Assembly (NCBI GenBank): GCA_018389105.1
Contig: JACATO010000047.1
Span: 310,001 to 374,000 of the forward strand
DNA: 64,000 nt
Direction of reading: 5' to 3'
Origin: Nautilus pompilius
Taxonomy: Eukaryota > Mollusca > Cephalopoda > Nautilida > Nautilidae
The translations under genes and the position numbers were made by a program. Under the pieces are notes generated by a model. It worked only from the letters and a program-made list of their open reading frames with translations, did not search any database and was not told the DNA's origin. The first letter of the stretch is position 1; each line of letters opens with the position of its first letter. Below, piece after piece: positions 13,076 through 25,229 of the stretch.

Positions 13076-14382
13076 AGATTAATGATAAGAGGTATCCAGT
13101 TTTTAGTTCTTAGGTTTTAGCAGTGTATGTCTGTTTATCTTTTACCTCTCAATAATTAAATTAATGTGTGTACTATTTTTCATAGCCGATAGTGATTTAG
13201 TGTAATCCTGATCTCTGATATATATTTACTGAGACCTCCCATGTATTTGGGAGAGTTACATATCTATATGAATCTGTGCTTTTCTATCCAGAAGGATAAC
13301 GTTTCATATCTGGACACAAAATAAAAAGTGTAACATTTATCAAAATCACAAAACGAAGTTGGGGGAAGGTGAAGTTTATTTATACTGTAATTCCAAGCTT
13401 AGCTGTTTATCTTATTAGATTTCTAACCATCATGGCACTGCTGAAAATACAGTATCTAATTTAACTATAAAAAAGCCAAAAAAACTTAGCTCGGTTTTCT
13501 GCTCTGTTTGTTGTTGTTGTTGTTGATAAATGTGTATAGTTTCATGCAAGCAGGCATTGAGTTTCTCTATTTTAATATGTAAATAAAAATGTTATAAAAC
13601 TTTTATTCTATACTGCCGTGAATTTGATTTGAATAAAAATATTTTTGTACTGTATTTTTGAAGTGAATAATTAAGCCTTTGAATGATATTAAAAAAAATA
13701 ATAATCACATAATAAGTTAGAATAGGTTTTTAGTATATCCTTTGTCCCATTTATCTATCTATTTAGTTTATATTAAGGTTTTGAAGGTTAAAGCAGCCGA
13801 TTTACTTTTGATGTCTTTGCATCCATCTGTTTTTTCTTTTTTTCTCAGTGATGAAAACAGATGTGTTATAAAATGTTCGCCAAAATTCTTAATTTTTTTT
13901 TTTCAGATATGAACAACTAATCTTTTTAGAGTTTAGATTTGTGTATACATCCAGGCTTCACTTCAGATATCAGGACATGAGTAAGGCAGCATGACAGCCA
14001 AGATTGTATGGCCAGTGCACAACATGCTGGCTGGCTTAGTGGAATTTATAATGTTCATTTTTTTTTTCTTCAAAATTTAAAGTATACATCTTTCCCACCA
14101 ATTAAAAAAAATTATAAAAATTTTAAATCATTTCTCAATTTCTGCAGATTAGTAAGACATGGAATTATGTAGTTAACAGGTAGTTATGCTTATTTTCTTT
14201 TTTTTTGGCAGTAATCTCTTAACATTAAACAAAGATTATTAGATTAGTTTTAATATCGTCAATAGTAAATTGTGTAGAATAAATTAAAGATGTAAATGTG
14301 ACTTTCAGGTTTAAATCAGACTAGTTCATTAACACCCCCCCCCCAAGTCACATAGCTGTACTGGTACATGAATTGACAAATC
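13076..14382. other. Intron sequence, no gene seen
   Basis: AT-rich, with a TTG run near 13509-13524 and poly-T tracts. Nothing coding was recognised. Confidence 0.45.
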
Positions 14383-14466
14383 CCAGGAATGTTCAAATGA
14401 AACCTGGCCAAAATAGAATCATCATATAGGTAACTGGTCAGGTTTCATTTGAATGTTTTTAGTAGG
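14383..14466. mobile_element. 80-bp hairpin MITE, copy B (best preserved)
   Basis: AGGAATGTTCAAATGAAACC then TGGCC on the left is mirrored by GGTCAGGTTTCATTTGAATG on the right, with a loop of about 25 bases. There is no coding capacity. It is the clearest member of the five-copy family and could form one long hairpin in a nascent transcript of either strand. Confidence 0.8.
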
Positions 14467-16499
14467 AAAAAAGTTTGTGTACAATATATACTCATGCACA
14501 CACTTTATCGACAATAGTTTAAAGCGTATTTCTTTGAGTTTAATTTTCTGCATGCATAAAAAATATAAAATAAAACTAATCTGTCAATTTTTCTTTCTTT
14601 TGTTATTAAACTATGAGTTTAAACTATAAGAAAGAAAAAATGGCTAAAATAATATAATTGTTACTGTAACTTATAGATCCTTTTGCATTGTAATTGAACA
14701 ACAAATAATTCCTTTGTTAATAAGTGCTGGTACTGTGGTTAATGAAGCTCTGACATACATGCATAAAATAATTATATAAAATTAAATATTGGCATTGTTT
14801 GTTTTTAATACTGTGCTTGGAAACACACAATAGCAGACAGGAAAAAGAAAGTTTATAACTAAATGTAGCTACTGTTAAAAAAAAAAAAAACATGCACACA
14901 ATACACAAGTAGCAACCATGCTTTAGAAGAAGTCAAAGCTCAAACTCAAGTCATGTTGGCCTTTTTTTAAAAAAAAAAAAAAGACATGCATTTTTGCCAA
15001 AAGCAGGTGCTTTGGTAACAGCACAAACAGGGATAGGGTTAGGTATAGAAAAGATTTTGATGGCTTACCACGTTTTCTGTTGTTTGTTTTATCTGGCATG
15101 CAGGGGGAAAAAGAGGAAAGTTAGACATGTGGTGATAACTATAAAAATGAAGATTGGCTGAAGGACAAAATATATAATAAACAAACAAACGTGATAAAAA
15201 ATATCTACATCAATAGATGGTGCATAGATGCTTGGAAAACAACAAAATGCATCCTGCTAAATCATAGTTTGCAAGGGGCAAAATAAACTTTTTTTTGTAA
15301 AATTAACTTTGAACAAGTTAAGAAAGGTATCCCAGATGATTGAGAGGCATGTTTTGTTTAGAGTCATCATCATTAGAAACTTTACACTACAATCATTAAA
15401 TGTTTATGAATACGTTAAAATTATAATTTTAATTTTGTAACCATAAACTAAAATGCATTGTTTGTGAATACCTGTATTAGACTTGTTCACAATTATATGG
15501 AATATCATGAATGTTTGATTTAAAAGGAAAAGAAGCAACAAAATAACTTGTTTGCTTTTTTTTTTAAAGGCATGAATAAGGGCTTCATTCATTAGTTTTT
15601 TTTTTTATTGATCTATTTATTTATTTGCTGCACTATAAGAAAGTTCTAAACTGCAGTCCAGACTGACTTTTCAAAATGAATTAATTTATAAAAAGTTACA
15701 TTTTTAGTTTATTATCTTATCTCAGAACAAAAGCATCACATGTCTTGGTAGAGAATGTTTCAGTTTCAGCCCAAACAGAGAAAGAAAAATCATTTTCTGT
15801 TAGTTGGTTTAGAATGGATAAAAAAAACAAAGCTGTAATAAGTTAAGTGAAAATTTATTAATAAAAACAGCTATTTTCTGGTGATATATGGAATGGAAAT
15901 TTCTAAAATTCTTTAGATATCTAATTGTTATTGAAAATACAGCACATTTTCTTTATTGTAGCCAATGCAACTCTGTACTTTACTGTTTAAACAAATGTCT
16001 CTCTTCGCCTCTTGTAGAGTTAACTGATGTATCTAAGTAAGTGTGCTTCATGAAAATACCCTATAAGATTTCTTTGGTTATTTACAAGGAAAAAAAAATT
16101 GTGCGAAGTCCAGTGAAAGCATTCCTAAAAGATACGTGTCTAAAATGACTACAAAAGAAACAATGGATTTATAGATTCAAATTTTTTAAAATAGAAAGCA
16201 TCTAATCTTTTTCTGAAACAACATTCATTTTTAGATTATATTAAATTAATGTTCAAACTTTACATTTAAAAAATTAAAAGCATTTTTAATTTCTCAGAAT
16301 TCAAATAATTTATTCTGTTGCAAAGTTTACAATTTATCTTTTATTTTATGTAATTGGGATTTAACCATTTTGTTTTTGTTGCCCATGAACCATGATATAT
16401 GAAATATTGATGGCCGAACCCCCACCCTCTCAAAAAAAAAGAAAGGGAGAAATTACTAATGCTGTAAAATCATATGGGAAATAAAACTGAAACAATTCT
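14467..16499. other. Intron sequence, no gene seen
   Basis: AT-rich, with poly-A runs at 14878-14890 and 14967-14982. Short open frames only, none with a recognisable motif. Confidence 0.45.
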
Positions 16500-17560
16500 A
16501 CTGGTAGATCAGGGACAACTGATAATAAATTACAGTTAAAATTGCTACTCACAGACAAGCAGATGACAAAATACAAAAAGCTGAATGTTGCAAACAAAAC
16601 TCCCATTAGTCATTTGAGCCAAGAGGTGATTTTTGGTATCAAAATTTGTTTGAAGCAAGAAGAAAAAAAGAAATATGGTAATTGGATCTTTTGTATTCTA
16701 AATAAATATGCCATCACAGATAGTGGTCAAACATGCAAATTGATGCCAATATGGACAAATCATGGTCTCATTGTTTTTGATAGAGCACCTGGTACAGATA
16801 CTTCCAAATACATTGTAAGACTCACTGAGGAAAAAGAAAATCAGTCACATTGCTAAACAGTACAACTGGCAAAGAATAGGAGAACAGTTGGCCACTATGG
16901 AAAAACCTTTGGACAAGCAAAGAACTAATGATCAATGGTTTCCACAGAAATGCCAAATAATGAACAGTTTTGGCATGAAACACAGCTTAATCAAGTTTGT
17001 ACCAATCCAGAGAATTCAATGCATAGATCAAATGTCTGAAGCTGAAACAAAAGCAGCAAGTTATACCAGTATTTGGTAGGCAAAGTATCAACAGAATGAT
17101 CCATGTTTTCATTGGCAGATATCTGGAAGGATTCTTTTAAAAAAGTGAGCCAAGTTGGTAGTGATCTCATGGTACACTGTTAAAAATTGCATGTACTGTG
17201 GAGGTTTTCAAGAAAAACAAACATTTAGTCTAGGTGGTCTACACACATCATACAGATGAAGAGAGACTCCGCCATTCTGGGGTCCCACACAGCAATTTAC
17301 TAAATAATGCTTTTAATGAGTTGAAGTTTTAAGGCTGCAGACTTGCAATGAAGATTTACCAATCAAAAGTAACTATGCTCTCTAGGAGAAACGCAAACAT
17401 CACAGTGCACAGGCAGTTTTTATTAACCATTTGAGAGGAAGGTGAAAAATGCTGGTGAGAACACTATGTATGTTAGGTATAAGAGACATGGCTGTGACAG
17501 AGTACCACAGAGTGGACATAATGAACGAGCTTAAAATGGTAACTCATCCATATAGAGCTA
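16500..17560 (+). pseudogene. Unassigned coding-like fossil, possibly a Tc1-type transposase
   Basis: A 104-codon open frame (16542-16856) is followed by further open stretches in shifting frames to about 17080. Base composition is visibly less AT-rich than around it. The frame includes ISHLSQEVIFGIKICLKQE, then NHGLIVFDRAPGTDTSKYIV then RLTEE. Its order vaguely follows the N-terminal helix-turn-helix and the GRP..T..D.YIVRL linker of Tc1 transposases. No catalytic FSDE, DN or NP.E motifs were found downstream, so the family is not established. It could also be another repeat class. Confidence 0.3.
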
Positions 17561-20500
17561 ACACACATCCTTAGAACTATTTTGAATTAATTACTAATTA
17601 ATTTGTTAGTTCTGTCTTTAAATCATCAGTATATAAGTAGTTTATATTAAAAATTGTAAATATTTATTTTCTTTGAATACATGCAGCTGTGAAAAAATGA
17701 AATTTTGTTGTTTAAAATGAACACTTCAAAACAGTCAAGAATTTTTGTTCACCACTGTTTCAATTTGGTTTTGCTAACGTAAACATTGTTCTGTTTGTAT
17801 TTCTTTTAATGTTATTGACATTTTAATGTCTTTCACTCCAGAAGTGTTTTTTTCATCAGAATCCTGTGAATGATTATTTTAAAATTTCGTTTGTTTGTTG
17901 TAAAATATATTGTTTCCGTAATTGATACTGAAACTTTTAGTTTTCTTATGATATTGCTTTTTTTTTTGTTTGGTGTTTTTTTTTATTTTTTAAGTATTTC
18001 AACAGATTTTCTTTCATTAGTGATTGGTTAACGTTAGGCATGTTAATGCTATTGAAATTATTTCATTTGTCAATATAGTGCAGGACAATACAATATTTAA
18101 ATTATAGAAATTTAATATTTACTAAAGCCATTTTCTGTAATGAATTTCGAGGACTACATATAGCTGAAGAGTCCACCAGAAGCACCTGAGTGTCTTTGAA
18201 AGTATAAATAAAAGAATTAAAAAAAAAATAATTTGGATATGCTGTATTTCTGTTGAGAAGACTACAGACTTAGTTTTGCCATAGTGCTTTTGGTGTTCAG
18301 GTGGGTTTCTAGTGCTGCTAATTGTTCTAGTCTCACTTCAGAAGGACTCGAAAACAAAATGGCAGTGATGAAAGTGTAGATTTGATTTCATTAATTGCTT
18401 TTTTTGCATTTTGATGAGCAATTTAAGCATTTAACATGAATACTGATGATAAGTAACATGGTGAGCCTTCAGTACTGAAGCTAAATTGATTTGGAAAACT
18501 AAATTTAATGAATAGGTTTTTATTTTTACTTAGCCATGTGTGATTCAGTTAAATGCCAAAAGGTTCCAAAAAATTAGAATTCTTAACGAATAAATCTGGA
18601 TAGAAGTTAGTTTAATCTTTGGAGTTTCAGCTTCTCTAAGGCTGCCTTTTAACGGTTCATTACCTGGATCATTTTGCCTAACTGCCACTCACTTTATGTG
18701 GTTTTCTAATGGAATATGAACAAAGATTTCATAAATTTGCTTGGAAACTTGCATCAGATTCCTATCAGAAATGAAACTCATATACAAGTGAGGAGGATTG
18801 ATTGTGAACCAAACAAAAAGATAGGTTTTTTGCTTTCCTTTGTTGACATTCAGTGTACGAGTTAAAGATTTTCTCATGTGAGAGAATTTAATTGAAATTT
18901 TATTCATTTCTTGTTTTTGTTAAAATTTAATTTTGATCTGCACAGCCTTTACACATTAATTAACTGGATTAAAAAAAATTAAGGATTTTATTTATAATAA
19001 TAGAAGTGAACACAAAATTAGATTAACATTCATTTTCTTCTTTAATTAAGATGTATGCAGCTTTTACAAGAAATGAATATGGTTACTAACTTGACAAGGT
19101 AAAAAGAAATTAAGGTTGTGTTCATGGTAGTGAGGGTAGAGAAAATTGTTATTTCCATTTATTTATAACAAAGCCTTTTGTTAAGTTAGTTTATGGTAAA
19201 GCTTTACTAATCTGTTAAGTGTTCTCATTTTCACTTTATCTCATTGCCTTTAGCTACTATATTTTATAAATTTAAGTTGTGTTTTTTGTTTGTGCATAAG
19301 TTAAGTTAACCATCTGTGTACCACATCAGTTTTTATCTTACTTATACCACCTGGAGTGCACTTTAGCTTTAGCCTAGAAGTATTATTAGTATTTGTGTTG
19401 AACTAGCTGTATATTTAGTCAAAACAGTTGTAATACAAAACACATGGAATTAGAGTGAATCAGATTTTTTATTACAGAGGGTTAATGAGGAAGGTACTGT
19501 GTATCAATGGTTTAACCTGTGTGGAGGTGATACAAATTAGAATGCTAGTGGGGTGCAGATACATCACAGGTTGTATACATAAGGTTAAAGAGAACTAATA
19601 AGTGGCTAACAATATTCGCTAAAGTGCTTTTGAAATGCATTAATTAGAAATGGTTAAATGTTTAGGTATCAAACCCCATTAATGTAGACTTGATAACATT
19701 AATAATAAAAAGAAAAAAAAACAGTAAACTAAAAAAAGATAAGGTAAATGAGCAGAAGATGGATTCAGGCTTAAAAATCAATGTTGAAAGGGCTGCTGCT
19801 TCATAGCTTTTGTAGATAAACCACTTATATGAATTTTCACCACTCTAGCCTTTATCTGAAGATCTATCTCTTGGGGATCTTGATTATGAAGATTTGGAGT
19901 TGTTTCACCAGACCAGGCTCTGACATTTAAAAATGCATTAGGTGAACAAAAGAAAATTGGTTTTCTAGGAAAAAAAAGAGAGAAGAGTTAGCTTTAAAGG
20001 TGGTAAAAAAATCTAAATTAAGCAGCGCTAACTTTCACTGCAGTTACAAGACAGCCTGGCATCTTTGAAAAAGAAAATGACTTTGCCAACTAAAAAATTA
20101 CAGATGACAAAGCAAAAGATGTTGAACCAGAGAGGAGTGGGCAGAATCATCTATAATTAGTAAAGGCTAAAGTAAAAAAAAATTCTGTATTGGCATTATT
20201 TGTTTATTTTGTAAAATACGGAATAATTTAAAGTTAGTGTCAGCAGAGGATGCATATTTATTATAAAATAATTTTTAAAATTAATAAAATTTGCATTTTT
20301 TTTTTTTTTAGAAATTGATTTCATATGATAGTATTGTTTTATGAGAGGGCTTTGAGTGCTTTAAATCATGCAGAACTTCAACATCTTATATTTCAGTAAT
20401 GGAAATTCACTAGTGGGAGAGAGAAGGAACTATTGCTATATGTAGTTTAGGCCAGAATGAAATACATGGCCAAAAATAATGATAAATGTCTTGAAATTTT

Positions 20501-21199
20501 ATTTGAATAGGGGATACAAATCTTGCATGTGTATTTTGAATTCATTAAAAACAAAGATTATAAAGATACCACAAAAAAAGTTTCTACAATATATGAATAT
20601 TATTTTAACACATACCTTTTAAACAATTATATTAAACTTTATATGGAAAATCTTTTAATGTGCTTTGGTAGAATGTTGTTTAATAAGTATTACTAAATGA
20701 TTTTTTCTCCCTTTACCAAAAGAAGCCAAAAGATTTTTTTTTTTTGTTACTTTTAATTTTGTTTTCCTAAACATTTAAATACAGATTGTTTACCTGGGCA
20801 GGTTTTGTTACCACCAGCAAATGGAAATGCATTTTGATTTTTACCTTTGTTATGTTTAAAACTACTACTTATGGATTATCACTGAAAATAATTAAAATTT
20901 AAACTTGAAAACTGCAAATTGAGGAGACTAATTAAAATCTTTTATTCTTCCTCTTCACCAATTTTTAAGATTTTCTTTCATATAAAACAAAACAAACAAG
21001 AAAAACCCTCTTCCAACTTATTGGAACAGTACTTATTTATTTTAGAATGACCTGAATAGCTGATCCTGCATGCTGTAATGTTTAATTTATTAATACTGTA
21101 TATATGTGGACAAAATTAATTGGGGGATTGCAAGCTTGCTTCTTTTTTACAGAAAAATTAAATACTTTTCTTAACTTTTAGAGCACATTACATAGGGAA
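17561..21199. other. Intron sequence, no gene seen
   Basis: AT-rich DNA with poly-T and poly-A tracts. The segment 19780-20160 is less AT-biased and may be an old repeat, but no frame is recognisable. Confidence 0.4.
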
Positions 21200-22200
21200 T
21201 TAAGACAAGTATCACAAGTAGGAAGTCACCACATGGTTCAGTGTGGTTTTAGCAGCATGCTAACAAAGCAAGTAGTGTGTTCTTGGTGATGTGGAAGAGA
21301 TGCTATCTCTACTCTATTGGTGATTATGTTCATTATGTGCAACAACTCTGCAGCATCACTATTTGTTCTGTATGAGTCTAGTACTCTTGTAGTCCTACAA
21401 GGATGTCTCTGTGCAGCTCCAGTGTGACAAGTAGTTGAGTTAGTAATGGCCAATCCAACTGGTCATTGGTTTCCTGCTGGAGGTAAGTGTGGGTTTATGC
21501 ATTATTTTCCATCTGAACAAAATCAGGATGAATGACCAGCAAAACGCCTAAAAATGGAAGTCATGATCTTGTCCAATAATAAACAATACATTTCAGTACT
21601 CCATTCTTGATAATAGATGATTTCTGCATGTCATTCAGTGCAGATGTTTTCCTACACTTCTCCAAGCCTGCCTTGTTTACTAACTGTACAGTTAGCAGAG
21701 CATTTTTCATATTCTCCTCTTTGTTAGCAACTGCAATGAAAGTCCAGAAAACATTTGGTCTTATCCATGGAAAGACCTGGATTTTACTGACATCTTTGGT
21801 ACATTTAAAATTTGGCTTTTCTTTGTTTCAACAACCTTTGCAATGTAGAGGTCAAACAATCTCAGATTTTGTGAAATATTTTCTTTATAGACTGAGCTGT
21901 AGCTTTAATGCCAAACTATATGTTCAATCCGATCATTTGTAGGACTATTTTGGCTGGTCAGGTTATCAAGAAATTGGTTTTATCATATGGTTGTAGAGTG
22001 TGACCTGCTATTGTTCACAGCCATTGTCAAGTACACTAGTATCTCATCTATAATCTGAATATCATAGTGTGAAATACCCAGATCATCTGCCACTGATCTT
22101 TGCATTAAATCAGTTGGCAGCTGGCCCATTTCTCAGTTGCCCTTGTCTGGCCATAAAGGGCATCTTTGGACTATTTTCTGTTTTATAAATTCCTTAGACT
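21200..22200 (-). pseudogene. Heavily decayed Tc1-like transposase remnant (weak)
   Basis: On the minus strand near 22080-22140 the frame reads DLMQRSVADDLGISHYDI, close to the second helix of Tc1-type helix-turn-helix domains (GMTQR.VA..LG.S...I). Downstream to about 21240 the strand stays coding-like but broken, including a 71-codon open frame. No catalytic triad could be placed. The region lies directly left of the well-preserved Tc1 element and is unrelated to it in sequence as far as I can see. Confidence 0.35.
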
Positions 22201-22345
22201 GTAAGAAATTTGAGCTCTCTTATCAGTAAATGTAACCGAAGTTTTCTCATGTCTCTCACTGACATTCATTGTTAATATCAACTTGTGAAACAGGGTGCAA
22301 ATGCATGTGTGCTTACTATGTTTGTCACATGAAACAATGAAGATA

Positions 22346-22575
22346 CAGTGCAGGACAAAAGACTTGGGACACTTCCTATGAAATTGATATATGAGCTCTC
22401 TCGTTTATACATTTGCATACAGATAGCCATCCTATTGTTCATAAGTTGTATAAAATGTGCCTTTACAAAGTGTAAAAACAATGAATGTAATGTGTATCTA
22501 TTGTCTGGAAAAAATATTTGAATTAGCATAGTCAAATTTGTACTGTGACAAAAGAGTTGGGACAGTGAACAAAAT
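22346..22575 (+). repeat. Left IR/DR arm of the Tc1-like transposon
   Basis: The outer direct repeat is ACAAAAGACTTGGGACACTT (from about 22354). The inner one is ACAAAAGAGTTGGGACAGTG (from about 22549). These are the expected transposase-binding sites. Confidence 0.85.
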
Positions 22576-22671
22576 CTGTGCATACATTTATTCCCCTCCA
22601 TATATTCATTTTTAAAGGATCAGATGAATAGAATCACATCATCTAAGACCATTTAAGATCATTTTTGCACC

Positions 22672-23685
22672 ATGACTGGCAAGACATTGTGGTCTGAAAT
22701 CAGAGAGTTGATAGTTGAGTACCACCAAGAAAATCTGTCTTGTCGGGAGATAGCCGATCGAGTCAATTGCCCTAAAAGCACTGTAAACTGCATTCTGAAG
22801 CAGTACAAGGAGACCGGAAACACGAAACCAAAAACGCGAATTGGAAGACCATGAAAATGTGACAACAAAATGGATCGACTCATTTGTCGCAAATCCAGGA
22901 CCAATCGTTTCCTGACATCGACGACCATTCGAACCTCCCTGAGTGGAGTGAATGTCTCCAGTCACACTATTCAATGTTGTCTATGCGAGGGGAATCTCTT
23001 TGGACGAATCGCCCAGAAAAAGCCATTGATCAGCAAAAAGAACAGGCATATCCGCATAGCAAGGGCTAAAGCGCACAAAAGTGGACCAAAGTTCAATGGG
23101 CTAGAGTTCTCTTTTCTGATGAAATGATGATCATGCGCATTCACAGAGCTGGCGAGTATATTTTCGACGTTACCATGGCGAAAAATACAATATAAAGTGT
23201 GCTCAACTGACGGTACAGGCCGGAGAAGGATCGTTGATGGTCTAGGGTGTATGAGCACGGCGGGACCAGGCCCCCTCAAGTTGATCAGAGGCAGATCGAC
23301 CGCCCAGACCACCTGCAATTTACTGAGGGATATCATCGTTGACTACATCAATGAAAACATGCCAGTCACCACCATCTTCCAGCTCGACAATGCCCCAATC
23401 CACACCGCCAGAGTCGTCACTTCCCTCATCACCCAACTAGGAATGGATGTCATGCGCTGGCCGCCCAAAAGTGCGGATCTCAACCCATTCGAAAATACCT
23501 GGAAGCAGCTGAAGGCCAAGGTGGTCAAACACAAGAATCTCAACCAAGACCAATTCTGGCAGGCCGTCAAGAAAAGCTGGCAGGAAATGGCCAATTCCGA
23601 CTGCCTTCGTTTGGTCGAATTCGTGCCACGTCATTGTCGAGAAGTGATCGAAAATCATGGATACCACCCACTACTAATCAGTTGA
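22672..23685 (+). pseudogene. Tc1-like DD34E transposase, broken
   Basis: ATG at 22672 begins a typical Tc1 transposase of about 340 codons. The N-terminal paired-like helix-turn-helix reads LSCREIADRVNCPKSTVN, with a GRP hook at RIGRP. A TGA at 22852-22854 interrupts just after it; CGA to TGA, a CpG-type change, would explain it, and the same frame resumes. The stretch KKPLISKKNRHIRIARAKA follows. A frameshift near 23075 moves WTKVQWARVLFSDE (first catalytic Asp) into another frame. A second shift near 23245 comes between GEGSLMV and GCMSTAGPGPL. The last 162 codons are open, with FQLDNAPIHTAR (second Asp) and SADLNPFENTWKQL (Glu). Thirty-four residues separate the second Asp from the Glu, the DD34E spacing. 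The reading ends at TGA 23683-23685. Confidence 0.93.
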
Positions 23686-23742
23686 TCATTTCCATGCATT
23701 TGTTCGATTGTAATTTGGAATGTTGAAAAATATTTATGGTTT

Positions 23743-23973
23743 TGCTCACTGTCCCAACTCTCTTGTCGCAGTACAAATCAGACATTGTGGATTCAAATAT
23801 TTTTTTCCAGAGAATATGTAAACATATAGCACGTGTGTTTCTTTTATACATTGTGAAGGCATGTTTTGTGCATATAATAAACAATGTGATGGGTATTTAA
23901 ATGCATTTGTTAAAATGAGGGAGCTCAAATATCAATTTCACAGCAAGTGTCCAAACTCTTTTGTCCGGCACTG
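23743..23973 (-). repeat. Right IR/DR arm of the Tc1-like transposon
   Basis: In reverse complement the outer repeat reads ACAAAAGAGTTTGGACACTT and the inner one ACAAGAGAGTTGGGACAGTG. Together with the left arm this gives four binding-site-like repeats in the IR/DR layout. Confidence 0.85.
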
Positions 23974-24319
23974 TACATCTGGGAAGATTTCTTTTTATTA
24001 ACATTCATCTTCTGAAAAAGTAAAATGATATTTGTGTTTATTGAGTTGGTGAAAAATTTTTGATTCTTAATTTATTTTATGACAGATATTTTCAGAAGTA
24101 GGATGATAAAATGAAAATAAATGTTTTTCTATTTTTTATATTATTTTTTTTTTTTAGGATTTCCCAAGCAGCTAATTCAGTGGAAGTTTTAAGCATTATT
24201 AGGTTAGAAGTTGTGTTCATACATTGAATCTATAGTGGAAAAATTAATGGACAAAAAAATCTTTTCAATAAAAATAAACAAGAAAAATGGTTACAAATAT
24301 TATAAAATGCCTCTAAGTA

Positions 24320-24590
24320 AAGGGTATCCAGTGGTTAGACAATTGAACTGCCAGTTGGCACATTTTTCTTGCATGGTTTCTATTTCCTCCTCTTTACAGC
24401 TAGTTGACCTGGTTTCTTCCAGGCTCTTTGGTTACTTTTTCATCTAAAAATGAAGAGTTCTAATGGGACTTGCCTGCTAAAATCACTCATGCTAGATAGA
24501 CTCCTTGTGGCAGGTGATAGACAGCAGGACACTTCGTTACTAGGGTTCTAATGTACAACAGCATCATACACTAATAATAACAATATTATC
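24320..24590 (+). repeat. tRNA-derived SINE, plus orientation
   Basis: The head TATCCAGTGGTTAGACAATT then GAACTGCC is a tRNA-like box A region. It is followed by a pyrimidine-rich section, the shared block CATCTAAAAATGAAGAGTTC then TAATGGGA, and a GACTCCTTGTGGCAGGTGAT then AGACAGCAGGACAC tail. The same blocks recur at 44830-45155 and, reversed, at 12640 and 42010. The open frame covering 24211-24447 is incidental. Confidence 0.6.
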
Positions 24591-25229
24591 ATTATATTAA
24601 TTACTCAATTAAAATTCTTTGTGTTATGATAGATAAGACTTGACTTTGTAATACAATTTTTGCTGAAAAATCAAAATACCATCAATGATTAGTTGAGAAT
24701 TTTTCAGAAGGGAACTCGTCTAACTAGGATATTTAAAAAAAAAAAGCCTCTAAAAATTTATTTGATTTGAAATACCTAATATTTTTTCAGCTTGAGGTTA
24801 ATGTAAAAGAAAAGTTAGCATTTCCCAAAAGCAACCAGAAGTGCTGCCACTGCTTGCTTGATCGCCTAGGTCTTATTTAATGATCCATTTCATTCCATGA
24901 CTACTAACTGAAAAATAGGGCTGCATTAGATGTAGGAAGACTGTCATCCTGGAAGTTAAAAATATCTTTCAGATTTAATTCTATTGGACAACAATGGAAG
25001 AGTTTAAAGAATTTAAATCTGATTCTGTTTAGTCGTCGTCATGTGCTCTCCAGGAATTTACATTCTGTTTTTTTTTTTGTAATAAGACTATGCCTCACTA
25101 ATGTTGTTTTTATGAAAAAGCTACTCGGACTCATGTCTTCATTTTTACTCTTTATCATAGACCTGTGGTTCTCAACCTGGGGGGGACTGCGAAGCGATTT
25201 CAGGGGGACCGCAAAGGGGTCACTGACTT

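Larger units (their letters stand above)
22346..23973 (+). mobile_element. Tc1-like DNA transposon with IR/DR ends
   Basis: The 1,628-bp element is bounded by TA dinucleotides (22344-22345 and 23974-23975), the target duplication expected for Tc1/mariner. The left terminus CAGTGCAGGACAAAAGACTT is mirrored on the right by CAGTGCCGGACAAAAGAGTT in reverse complement, and the match continues for about 60 bp (ATGAAATTGATAT.TGAGCT). A second copy of the ACAAAAGAGTTGGGACA block lies about 200 bp inside each end, so each inverted repeat of about 230 bp carries two direct repeats, the Sleeping Beauty type IR/DR arrangement. The interior is GC-richer than its surroundings, which suggests recent arrival. 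It encodes a broken DD34E transposase and so is not autonomous as sequenced. Confidence 0.95.

Noticed and set aside
22639..23667. Several minus-strand open frames across the Tc1 element
   Set aside because: Shadow frames opposite the plus-strand transposase, which carries all the catalytic motifs.
24211..24447. 78-codon plus-strand open frame
   Set aside because: It runs into the tRNA-derived SINE, so its second half is SINE sequence.
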